20,000 nucleotides of DNA from Paulinella micropora (lineage: Eukaryota > Cercozoa > Imbricatea > Euglyphida > Paulinellidae), in the NCBI GenBank assembly GCA_019918135.1, contig WBZZ01003549.1, forward strand, positions 152,501 to 172,500, given 5' to 3'. Positions 1 to 8,469 of this stretch are shown piece after piece. Below the pieces are notes generated by a model. It saw nothing but the letters and a program-made list of their open reading frames with translations. It had not been told where the DNA came from and did not search any database. Within the stretch, counting starts at the first letter, position 1. Every line of letters starts with the position of its first letter. Position numbers and translations under genes: made by a program.

Positions 1-250
1 AATTTTTACCCCCCCTAGGGGTCTTTAAAATTAGTTCGCCTGTTTAGAAATAATTAAAAATATATATTAATAATCATAGAAATTCTTTAGATCACCCGGA
101 TTCAGAATCTGCAATCGGTGTCAAGATATTTTAGTAGTTTTTACAAAATCTCACATTAAAGTTTGCATTGAATCCACCATCATGTGACTTTTCAGGTTCA
201 AGCCTACCACCCAGTGGCTTTTTCCAATGCATTTGAAGGCTGCTCACCGT
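1..250. other. AT-rich flank left of the retrotransposon
   Basis: No gene is visible here. The stretch is AT-rich, has no convincing ORF, and contains a short CCCCTAGGGG palindrome near its start. It is the left half of the pre-insertion locus and continues at 8470 after the retrotransposon. Joining the two sides shows no interrupted ORF, so the insertion appears to be intergenic. Confidence 0.6.
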
Positions 251-255
251 CCGGC
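251..255. repeat. Target site duplication, left copy
   Basis: CCGGC lies directly before the 5' LTR and pairs with CAGGC directly after the 3' LTR, matching at 4 of 5 bases. Five bp is the usual copia target duplication length, and the mismatch fits ageing since insertion. Confidence 0.65.
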
Positions 256-577
256 CGTTGGTAGGACAACTACGTTTTACTTTTAGTGATTACTTTGTGA
301 CTGGTAAGTCATTTATCCTTATAGTTCTAGTCAATAATTGTAACGGACGTAACGGTCCATATTGGCACTCAGAATTCAATTTGGACACTAATCATTATGT
401 AATAATTACAGTCGTGCGGACTTTATTTCAGTTTCATTATTACCTTTGAGTTTGTCAGTTCTGCTATCTACGTGCGGATTAAAAGTGTCGATTGGTATCG
501 CGGCTTCTAACGGAGTCTCAGCGAACCGGCGTCTAAGGTATTAGGTCCGTGAGTGACCGGGTATTACCTAATCAACG
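256..577 (+). repeat. 5' LTR
   Basis: This 322-bp direct repeat matches 8144-8464. It differs by about eight substitutions and three small indels: a 6-bp segment present only here, and 3-bp and 2-bp insertions in the other copy. The ends form a 5-bp inverted repeat, CGTTG...CAACG, instead of the usual TG...CA. It should contain the element's promoter and polyadenylation signals, but I could not place a TATA box confidently. A short direct repeat, TAACGG-ACG-TAACGG, lies in the left half. The small ORF inside the LTR appears in both copies and is not believed to be a gene. Confidence 0.95.
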
Positions 578-593
578 GTTATGAGCCGCTGGG
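577..593 (+). other. Primer binding site matching the initiator tRNA-Met anticodon arm
   Basis: Directly at the end of the 5' LTR the sequence reads GGTTATGAGCCGCTGGG. Its complement contains GGCUCAUAACC, which is the anticodon loop (CAU) and stem of eukaryotic initiator tRNA-Met, not the tRNA 3' end. Drosophila copia is known to prime from a cleaved half of initiator tRNA-Met that pairs at this region, so the same half-tRNA priming is inferred here. Confidence 0.8.
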
Positions 594-734
594 GAAACGA
601 ATTTCGGCACCATGCGATCAGCATGAGACAATTGATGTCTCACACACCGGTGTTTAGCGGGAATAAAAAAGATTTACAGAGTTGCTATTACCAGATAGGA
701 GTGTGCCTACGGGATTAGCACAACACTCGGGGAT
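578..734 (+). other. Untranslated leader of the retrotransposon
   Basis: This stretch between the 5' LTR and the first plausible gag ATG at 735 has no coding frame. By analogy with other LTR elements it would carry dimerisation and packaging signals, but none is recognisable by eye. Confidence 0.5.
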
Positions 735-1738
735 ATGTTTCACGATGCTTTCCAAGACCATAAAGCGGCAAAAACAAAATATGGTTTTGATAGAGACAGG
801 ATGAGAAAAGCAGAAGAAATGGAAGAACCGAGAGAACCACACGAGGTGGACACATCGGAAGGATCAGACGAAGAAGATGAAACAGAGACACAACAAACAT
901 GACAACAGAGACAGAGAAGTAGCCAAATTAAACACCACAAGACCAGAAGACACAGACAGGGAAACCTGCCAACTGGAAAGACCTCCCAAAGGAAGAGAAG
1001 AAAGCTTGGGAGGATAGGGCGAACAGAAAGAAGAAAAGAGCGATGACAAGAACCAACAAGGACGTGTACTCGGTGAGGAAGAAGAGATACAGAGAAGAAC
1101 AGCAGTATCTGCATCGCTGCAGAATGTTCCAACTTCTCGTAACAACAGCATTCTCGGAATCTAAGGTGGTTCAATTTCTTCGCAGCAAAAACGTTCATTG
1201 CCCGTTTGAGAAAGTCGGCATTGTCAAAGCAAAATACGGTAATCTAAGTGGTGCGGCGAGATACATAGAGGAGAAAGCATTTAAAGAGATGAGACCGAGA
1301 CCGACTGAGGATATGGATGAGTATCTAACACAACATCTACTGCAGAAGAACTGGCTAGAAGCCCTGAGAGGGAAGCCCTTTGAGCCAGAGGAAGCAGTAA
1401 ATGGGTTGTTAGAGAAACTAGCAGAGCATGAGGCCTATGGGCCAGCATACCTCGACGATAATTGTAGATTAGCAGCAGCGAGCAGGCCAACACATGATGA
1501 TATGGTAGAGTCGGCAAGAGAAATTTACGTGTTGTGGGAAGCGAAGCAGAAGAGACTGAGAAAGGAACGTAGGAAGGAGAAAGAGAGGAAGAGAGAGGGT
1601 AAGGGAGCGAATCTACTGTTTGGAGAGGGAGAGGGAGGAGAGAAGGGAGAAAAGAGAAGAACAAGAAATGGACTAAGAACGGGAAGGGCAAGGGCATCAA
1701 GAATTGAAGTGATAGTTCAGAGCAGGAGTGGTGGCTGA
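735..1738 (+). pseudogene. gag: gag, N-terminal and central part (frameshifted)
   Basis: An ATG at 735 opens a 55-codon acidic, charged stretch ending at a TGA at 900-902. The frame then shifts, and a second open stretch, closed upstream by a TAA near 926, runs to a stop at 1736-1738. Its ORF from the ATG at 1043 has 231 codons. The first part of the second stretch (about 960-1040) has a WKDLPKEEKKAWEDRA-like segment resembling the third helix of an HMG box. The rest is helical and basic, ending in Lys/Arg/Glu-rich sequence, as expected for a copia Gag before its nucleocapsid. No capsid family can be named by eye. The zinc knuckle lies directly downstream in another frame, so one further frameshift separates capsid and nucleocapsid. 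Non-functional as it stands. Confidence 0.7.
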
Positions 1739-1746
1739 CAGCGACA

Positions 1747-1788
1747 TGCTATAACTGCTATCAGACTGGACACACAAAGCGTTTTTGC
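1747..1788 (+). other. CCHC zinc knuckle (C-x2-C-x4-H-x4-C)
   Basis: The translated motif CYNCYQTGHTKRFC has perfect C-x2-C-x4-H-x4-C spacing with basic residues after it. This is the nucleic-acid-binding knuckle of Gag nucleocapsid and fixes the reading frame of this part of the element. Confidence 0.92.
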
Positions 1789-2157
1789 CCCAAACGAAAG
1801 TCAAGCCCCAAACGAACTAGTCCAAAGTCAGCTCACTCTGACTCCACAAAAGGGAAGCAAAGAGACAAGAGTGGCAAGTTTAAAAAGAAAGGAGCCAAAG
1901 GAGTCACTCTTATGAGGGGAGAAGTAGGTGAGGAGGGTGAGGAGGAAGAAGGAGATAAGTCTGAGGGGGAAGACAGCTCAGAAGAAGAAGAGTATGGGCT
2001 AGTCATGATGGAGGGTGCAGAAGAAGCAATGGAGGGAAACATAGAAAGTGGGGAAAGCATTATTGCTCGTGAAGCAGAGCAAGAGGGCGAGGAGGATAGT
2101 GAGCATCCAAAGGAGCAAAGTGACAACAAACCCTTAGATCAACCCGCAAGAGCCCGT

Positions 2158-2174
2158 GGGGGGGGGGGGGGGGG
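2158..2174 (+). repeat. 17-bp poly-G tract
   Basis: An uninterrupted run of 17 G lies inside the nucleocapsid-tail frame. Length changes in such a run shift the frame easily, and it is also a likely site of sequencing or assembly error. Confidence 0.9.
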
Positions 2175-2583
2175 AACTGTCGAGTGCTCCATTGGCTCGA
2201 AACACATTCCGAGACAGACCCCACAACCCTCCACCCGCACTCTCACTAGTGCTCAACACCCCGACACATCTACAACAACCACTCCTGCCATCACAACCTC
2301 ACGAGACACACAACGTGTGCAACCCTCACCATTGCAACCAAAACCCTCGCAAGTGAAAGAGAAAGAGAAACGGAAAAGTGAGAAACCGACACCCACACCC
2401 CCTCAGAACTCTAGACAGACAAAGAACGAAACACCACGTCCCACTACATTCACTCCTAAGAGCCACACCACAGGCCCACTAACCACTCGTTGTACTGGGC
2501 TGAACTGGAGGGAGAACAGTGTGGAGTTAAGTTTGGACAGGGGGGGAGTTGGGGCAAGGCGGGTGAGGCAGCAAAGAGGCTAG

Positions 2584-4050
2584 TGTATGCAGACTTATGT
2601 GGTTATCATGCCCGTCAAGACCCACTATTCCCTGACATTGACCTAGCACAAGACCCTTCACGTCGCCCACATCCTTCCCGTGATTATCCGTCAGAGAGTG
2701 AGATGATAAGCATACTGAGAGAGAGGGAGGGAAAGGGGGCGAGTGCACAGCAAATCTCGCAAAAAGATACGGCAAAACCCGTGAAGAAAAAACTTGCTAA
2801 GTCCCGCAAATATCGGAGAAAAAGACAAGGAACGTGTCGAAAAACCCGGTAAGAAAGGAGTTAGTACAAATTCTGTTTTACCAGGGAATGATGCTGTTTT
2901 GCCAGGGAATGAGGCAAGGACCGGCGGGACTAGAGCTGAAAAAGAGATTGCATTCGATGAGGCTGATGAGCGTGTAGGAGGGACAAGTGAGGGAAAGTCT
3001 TGGCCACCATCGCTACTACCACAAGGTCCGTCTCCTTTGGATAGAGTAGGAGACAGTGTAGAGTCACAGACAGAGCAGACAAGCGAGACACACACGAAAC
3101 ACCTGTGGGGAGGAGCAGTAAAAGAGACACAGAACACGGAAAGGTAATAAGCTTTGAAGACTTTAAGAGAATAAGTGAACAGCTGAACAACCTGTGTAAT
3201 ACTGTTTTGATGATGAAACGGGAGAATCTGATGTCGTGATGATGACAAACAAGGAAAGAGAGAGAGAGTAGCAGAGGCAGATGGACTGTTGACAGATGTG
3301 TTTTGGGCTGTGAACGAGGTATTTCTAATGCATGCAGCAGGCACACCACAAATCACAAGAGAGACAGTCATAGAGAAGAGAGCAGCTAGAACCACTCAGA
3401 GTGCGAAAGCTAAGGAAAGAGCTAAGTGAGAGTGTGAGTTCAGACATAGTGAAGGACATCCAAGACCTGAGAAGACGGAAATAGCTAGGTTGCTATATGC
3501 GTTAACGAAGGGAGCAGAAAAGATAGTAGTGAAAGAGGGTTTGTGTTACGACCCGGACGGCAAAGAAAACGAGTTTTACACAGAGCTGTTAGGAATAATA
3601 GACTATGGAATACTCGACTTAGCTAAGAAACACGACAATCAATTTGCTCTTTTCATCGTGCGATCGATACCCCACCTTATGAAGATTTGGCATGAGGTAG
3701 AAGCGAGAGGGGTTACACTGAACGCACTTTTGCGGAAGTTACACTCAGGAGATGCATACAAGTTCTTCAGTCCAGAACAGGCAGCAGTAAGAAAGAGGGA
3801 GTTTGACAGGAAGAGACGGGAGATAGACGGACACTCAGATATGGAGGAGGATGATGAGTTTGACCCGGAAAACCTAGAACACTCCAGAGCCTCCTAGGAG
3901 ATGAGGTCGGGAATTCCCATAAGCTTTAAATCGTATTGCGAGGCACGAGAAGAGCTTGATTGGATGTACATGTACGAGGAGAGATTTGAGAGAGAAAGAA
4001 AGAACAAAGCCCAAAAGAAAGGGAGTGAGGAGGAAGAAGAGGAAGATCAC
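2584..4050 (+). pseudogene. Long unrecognised spacer between gag knuckle and protease
   Basis: Several partly overlapping open stretches in different frames (about 2490-2852, 2794-3147, 3150-3240, 3270-3427, 3490-3897 and from 3901) look like one ancient coding sequence broken by frameshifts. The best-preserved piece is 3490-3897, 135 codons. It is compact and helical with many aromatic and hydrophobic residues, then turns acidic near its end, so it may be a folded domain. The part before 3150 is low-complexity and charged. In most copia elements the knuckle and protease are separated by well under 100 residues, so this region is an insertion or an extra domain. I recognise no family. Confidence 0.5.
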
Positions 4051-4053
4051 AAT

Positions 4054-4530
4054 CTCATGGTAGACGATAGCGAGACGGTAGGACGCAAGAAAAAGATGAT
4101 AGTTCAAGACAGCGGATGGTCCAGGGATGCCGCATATCTTACACAACGTCCGAGAGATTGAACCCGTTAGCTTAGTCACCGGAAACTGAGAGAGTGTGGT
4201 GCGAAACATGGGGGAAGCGAGGTTGACAAGAATAGATGGATCGGGAAAGCCAGTTTTGGTAAAGAAAGATATGTTGGTAGACAACAGGGTGCCAGTCAAC
4301 ATTATGTCTACTGGAAACATGGACCACAACCACCACAGATCTATCATTCACCAAAATGGGCAACTATTAATCCTAAAGCACCCCATAAGAATTAAAGAGA
4401 GTGACGAGATCGTGAGGGGGAGACTTACGCCTGGCATGCTCTATCGCTGGGACAATGAAAAAGACAAGCCCCTCAACATAAACGAGCGTTACAACCCCAA
4501 AGTGAAAGAGAAGAAGAAGAAGACGGGGTA
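4054..4530 (+). pseudogene. pol: Copia aspartic protease (broken)
   Basis: The active-site Asp-Ser-Gly is at 4108-4116, in the setting VQDSGWSRD that corresponds to the copia DSG(A/C) motif. After a frameshift near 4120-4140, the second half continues through a GN-stop-ES segment, where GNGES is expected, so the TGA at 4187-4189 appears to replace a glycine codon. It then passes through a VLVKKDMLVDNRVPVNIMSTG-like stretch typical of the copia protease C-terminal half, followed by a hydrophilic tail ending at 4529-4531. The protease normally cuts the Gag-Pol polyprotein. With a frameshift and a stop it is inactive. Confidence 0.8.
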
Positions 4531-4548
4531 AGCGGGGCGGGAATCAAG

Positions 4549-5060
4549 GGTTATTATTTACGATACAAGAACGAGTTTGTAGACTGTTTGAAGCAAACGG
4601 TAGCATGGCTTGAAAGGCAGACAGGAAAGAAAGTCAGACAGATCACTTGCGACAACGAGTTCGATGTCCCAACTGAGATTATAGAGTGGTGGAAACCCCT
4701 ACAATTCATTTGGAAGACGTGCTCCAGGTGATAAAGACTGCAATCCCATAGCTGAGAAGGTAAACGACATCACAGCCGGACCAGCCCGGGCCATGCGATA
4801 TGAGGCTAATTTACCACCCCAGTTTCGCCGGGGCGGAAATGGAACACACAGCCACAACCTTGCACAACAGGGCCTAGGAAAGGAACCTCACCTTTTGAGC
4901 AATGTCTGGGCTACAAGCCAGCTATCCGACAACTTAAGCCTATAGGATGTTTAGGTGTAACGTACATAGGAAAGCAGGTAGGCAAAGGCAACTATAGGGG
5001 AAAGCGTGTAATGTTACTTGGATATGATGTATTTAAGGAACTATACCGAGTTTGGGATGG
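4549..5060 (+). pseudogene. pol: Integrase core, N-terminal half deleted
   Basis: Three frames carry successive pieces of a copia integrase. The first is a YKNEFVDCLKQ...LERQTGKK segment with the second catalytic Asp in TCDNEFD (Asp codon at 4651). After a frame change comes NPIAEKVND, with the likely catalytic Glu, and ARAMRYEANLPPQF. Two more frame changes lead through AEMEHTATTLHNRA and SPFEQCLGYKPAIRQLKPIGC to YRVWDG. The zinc-binding HHCC region and first catalytic Asp, expected between the protease and this point, are absent, so several hundred bases were lost near 4530-4550. Non-functional. Confidence 0.82.
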
Positions 5061-7468
5061 CGAAAGGTCATCACAAATGTGCGCAATGTACGCTTTAACC
5101 GCAATGTAGTTGGCAAGGATGCTCACCGACCCAGAGAAGTTAGATGGGACGACGAGGAATCTGAGGGGGAGAGTAATGACACCGTCCAGCTAGAACAGCC
5201 GTTAGACGAACCCGAACATAAAGATGAGGGGGAGTTAGACAAACATGAGGAGTTACAGGAAGAAAAAGACATTCACCGTCCAGATTCCGGTCTCCCATCA
5301 GAGTCGAAGGTAGAACTAGCTGACGACAAGGATGATGGGGCAACACCCGTCACATCGTTAGAGGCGCAAAGCCCCGAAGCAGACCACCCTAGTAGGAGGT
5401 ACATAGAGGGAGACGCGCCCACAAAGGGCCTCACTTGGGAGCAAAGTGACAAAGTCACAACAGCTAACATAGTGAGAGGGAAACGAGAAGCTAAGGTTAG
5501 GACACCAGTTACACAACCACCTCCGGAAAAGAAGGCAGCAGTTAAAGCAGCTACATTGACAGGAGATCTAGAGAGAGAGAGAGTTAGTGTTCCAGGAGTA
5601 GCTTTCGGAGAAGAATGGGCAAAAGAAGAATATCGAGACAACTGGCAATCAGTTAAGAGAGAAGGAAAAGTCTTAGAACCATGCAAGAAGGGAGAGAGAC
5701 TTAAAGTCCGTAAGATGCCTAAGCCCAGTCACTTCGTAGTCTTTGACGACGGTCAAGCAGAAAAGATGTTAGATAGCGAAATTAAAAAGTATCGGATAGA
5801 TAGGATAAGACCAGTCGGAGAACTAGAGCATCCCGAGATGTCCGCAGAAAGTATCGTAGAGGATCAAACCACTGCGTTACTGTACCTGACATTGACGGTA
5901 CCAAAGGCAATTGTTGATGAGGGATTAACCGCGAAAGAGTTGAAAGCAGGAATGGATAAAGAGATTGAAGCTCTAAAGTCTTTTAAAACTTACACGTGGG
6001 TAAGCCCTAAGGAAGCGAAAGAAAAAAGAGTAAAAGTAGTGAGACTAACATGGGTACATAAAGTCAAACTAGACGAAAAGGGACGTAAGTTCATTAAGTC
6101 AAGGTTAGCTTTGCGGGGAGACATGCTAGAGCCAGAAGTTAGCTATAACCCAGATCAATTATTTGTGCCCTGTGCCGCGCATCGCTCATTACCCTTTTTG
6201 TCTAAGCTTGCAGCATGGCATGGACATAAGCTATACGGTATAGACTTCAAAAATGCTTATCTAAATGCACGAATGCATGATCCTGTTTATGCTTATGCAC
6301 CCGATGGAATAGACAGTGAAGAGCATGAAGGCATGATATGGAGAGTAGATGGAGCTCTGTATGGCGCGCCGCAAGCTGGTAGGAAATGGTATGAGATCTT
6401 AGCCCCTAAGCTAGAGGAATTAGGATTCAGGTCACTAGACTCAGATTTATGTATGTTCGTTGAAAAAGACATGCCGATAAGAGATGCTATCATTGGTATT
6501 TTCTATGTAGATGATCTTATTTTCTCAGCTCCTAACGAACAAGCGTATGACCGTTTCGCTGTAAACTAGAAAAGTTTTATCCTCTTAAGCGTTTGGGAGT
6601 GGCTAAGGAGTTCAAAGGAATAGAGATAGTTCAGGAAGGAGGACGCATTTTATTGCATCAGAAGAAGTATCAGAAACAGATTTTAAAGGATGTAGGATAT
6701 GCCGATGTTAGACCAGTAAGCACTCCTAGTGCAGAACATGAGCCCGAACCTATGGGAGAAACAAGCGCTCTTAGAAAGCATTCAATTCCTAGTTTGGTAT
6801 GTAAACTTTTGTTTCTAACTAAGATGACACGTCCAGATGCTGATCAAGCACTGAATGCAGCTAGCGTGATGCAAACAGTAAATCCAGGACTTGCTTATGC
6901 TTTACTAGGTAGGATCTTCAGATATCTGAAAAGGTCGTATCGCGGTATTGCATTTCACGGGCCTAAATCGTCACAAGAAGGAAGGACGTACCCCAATATT
7001 ACTTTATGGCCAGATGCTGCGCATAAGATCTGTAAAAAAACCGGAAAGTCACGTACAGGTTATATAGTGCTTTGGGGTGGAGACCCGGTAGCTTGGTTAT
7101 CGAAACGATAGACTAGAATTGCACTAAGTTCTAATGACGCGGAAATTTTCGCAGCAGCAGAGTGCATACGAGAAGGTTTGGCTATCAGACACATCACAGA
7201 AGAGTTAGGTATAGCACAGAAAGGGCCGATAGAGCTTTACGAAGATAATGCACAGACTATCTTAGCAGCAGAGAGGGGAATGTCAGGACCACGTACTAAA
7301 CACTTACCCTTAGAACTGCATTTCATTCATCATGCACAGAGAGACAATGAGATTAAGTTTGTAAAGGTAGGAACTAAGAAACAAATAGCAGACGTATTAA
7401 CCAAACATGTTCCTAAGGACCAATTCGAATATCTCGTTAGTAAATTTATGGTAACACTTGATCCATAA
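5052..7468 (+). pseudogene. pol: Reverse transcriptase and RNase H of copia pol (frameshift plus stop)
   Basis: A 505-codon frame (5052-6569) begins with the charged integrase C-terminus/linker and continues into the RT domain. RT motifs seen are a WVHKVKLDEKG region, KSRLALRGD, GIDFKNAYLNA (catalytic Asp), GALYGAPQAGRKWY and the catalytic YVDD at 6504-6515. A single-base frameshift near 6557 moves coding into the frame that reads KLEKFYPLKRLG. RNase H follows with WPDAAHK, the SSNDAEIFAAAE segment, YEDNAQTI and RTKHLPLELHFI. A TAG at 7109-7111 stands where copia elements usually have Gln just before the LSS-x-AE motif. Domain order and motifs place the element firmly in Ty1/copia. With the frameshift repaired only the one stop would interrupt RNase H, so this part decayed least. 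Confidence 0.93.
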
Positions 7469-7859
7469 TTTTACATCTCAAGTCTGCAAACTCACGCCAA
7501 ATTTACGCAAAGTCAACTCATGTTGTTGTTTTGTGAGTCTTCTCTCTTTGAAGTGTGCAGGAAGTGTTTTGCGCAGGTAGTCGAGCGGCATCTTTTGGCG
7601 TTGTTTCCGTTGAAGTACAAGTCGAGCGCGAGAACGAAGCGCGTGGATTATCCACCATCGGTCGTTGATCGCGACAAGAGCGGAAGAAGAGCATCAGCCG
7701 ACAGAGCAAAATTCGGCGGGAGTAGTTTTTATTGGCGGAATGGCAAATTTAACTAATTATAATTGGACTCATTGAGTCAAGAATGTAATTCAGTTTACGT
7801 ACTGATGTGGTCATACTGTAAGGACCTACTGCTATTGTTTTAATCGTATCGAAATTATT

Positions 7860-7911
7860 ATTTCAGGTTGTCAAACCGTCGGACTGTCATTTCAGTTTTT
7901 CAACCTGAAAT
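7860..7911 (+). repeat. Hairpin repeat, copy 1
   Basis: The arms ATTTCAGGTTG (7860-7870) and CAACCTGAAAT (7901-7911) are perfect 11-bp inverted repeats with a 30-bp loop. The whole unit recurs at 8005-8054. It could form an RNA stem-loop near the 3' end of the element transcript. Confidence 0.85.
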
Positions 7912-8004
7912 AGAGGCCTTTACGAGATGCAATTGCTGCAATGAAGCGAAGGCGGGCGGACAAGAACAGGATTGGTAATTTTTCAGTTTTGAGACTTAAC
8001 TATT

Positions 8005-8054
8005 ATTTGAGGTTGTCAAACTGTGAATGTCATTTCAGTTTTTCAACCTGAAAT
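8005..8054 (+). repeat. Hairpin repeat, copy 2
   Basis: This second copy of the unit at 7860-7911 has one mismatch in the left arm (TTGAG for TTCAG) and a loop about 2 bp shorter. The right arm and the preceding CATTTCAGTTTTT segment are identical between copies. Confidence 0.85.
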
Positions 8055-8134
8055 AGGGCCATTATCGTAATATGCAATAGTTATTAATTGTAGATGTATT
8101 GATTACTTATAACTTGCATTATCGACATAGAACT

Positions 8135-8143
8135 AAGGGGGAG
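8135..8143 (+). other. Polypurine tract
   Basis: AAGGGGGAG ends exactly at the first base of the 3' LTR. This is the position and composition expected for the plus-strand primer of an LTR retrotransposon. Confidence 0.85.
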
Positions 8144-8464
8144 CGTTGGTAGGACAACTACGTTTTACTTTTAGTGATTACTTTGTGACTGGTAAGTCAT
8201 TTATCCGTATAGTTCTAGTCAATAATTGTAACGGACGTAACGGTCCATATTGGCATTCAGAATTGGACACTAATCATTGTGTAATAATTATTACAGTCGT
8301 GCGGACTTTATTTCAGTTTTATTATTACCTTTGAGTTTGTCAGTTCTGCTGTCTACGTGCGGATTAAAAGTGTCGATTGGTATCGTGGCTTCTAACGGAG
8401 TCTCTCAGCAAACCGGCGTCTAAGGTATTAGGTCAGTGAGTGACCGGGTATTACCTAATCAACG
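8144..8464 (+). repeat. 3' LTR
   Basis: This 321-bp copy of the 5' LTR has the same CGTTG...CAACG ends. It lacks the 6-bp segment in the middle of the 5' copy and has extra 3-bp and 2-bp insertions. Substitution divergence is about 2.5% by hand count. Confidence 0.95.
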
Positions 8465-8469
8465 CAGGC
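8465..8469. repeat. Target site duplication, right copy
   Basis: CAGGC follows the 3' LTR directly and pairs with CCGGC before the 5' LTR, with one mismatch. Confidence 0.65.

Larger units (their letters stand above)
1708..2583 (+). pseudogene. gag: gag nucleocapsid with CCHC knuckle and acidic/Pro-Thr tail
   Basis: The frame is open from 1708, after a TGA at 1705, to the stop near 2583. It begins with a retroviral-type zinc knuckle at 1747-1788, followed by a Lys/Ser-rich basic tract, then a very acidic tract around 1915-2130, a glycine run encoded by a 17-G homopolymer, and a Pro/Thr/Ser-rich tail. The knuckle shows that this is the nucleocapsid end of Gag. The acidic and Pro/Thr-rich tail is longer than expected for copia Gag and matches no domain I recognise. 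A frameshift probably occurs near 2490-2580, where another frame becomes open and looks more protein-like. Confidence 0.7.
7469..8134 (+). other. 3' untranslated region of the retrotransposon
   Basis: About 670 bp between the end of pol and the polypurine tract has no credible ORF. It contains two copies of a hairpin-forming repeat, annotated separately. The first part is GC-richer than the rest. Confidence 0.6.
256..8464 (+). mobile_element. Degenerate Ty1/copia LTR retrotransposon
   Basis: A complete but decayed element of 8,209 bp. It has two LTRs about 97% identical apart from short indels, a flanking 5-bp duplication, a tRNA primer site just inside the 5' LTR, and a polypurine tract just before the 3' LTR. 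Domain order inside is gag with a CCHC knuckle, a long spacer, protease (DSG), integrase, reverse transcriptase (YVDD) and RNase H. Integrase before RT defines the copia superfamily. The reading frame is broken by several frameshifts, in-frame stops at 4187 and 7109, and loss of the N-terminal half of integrase. The copy cannot make its own proteins. About eight substitutions between the LTRs suggest insertion some time ago rather than very recently. The coding strand is purine-rich, as is common for copia elements. The exact lineage cannot be assigned without a search. Confidence 0.97.

Noticed and set aside
258..449. Short ORF present in both LTRs (also 8146-8334)
   Set aside because: It lies wholly inside the LTR, is not conserved in frame after the indels between copies, and has no recognisable protein features.
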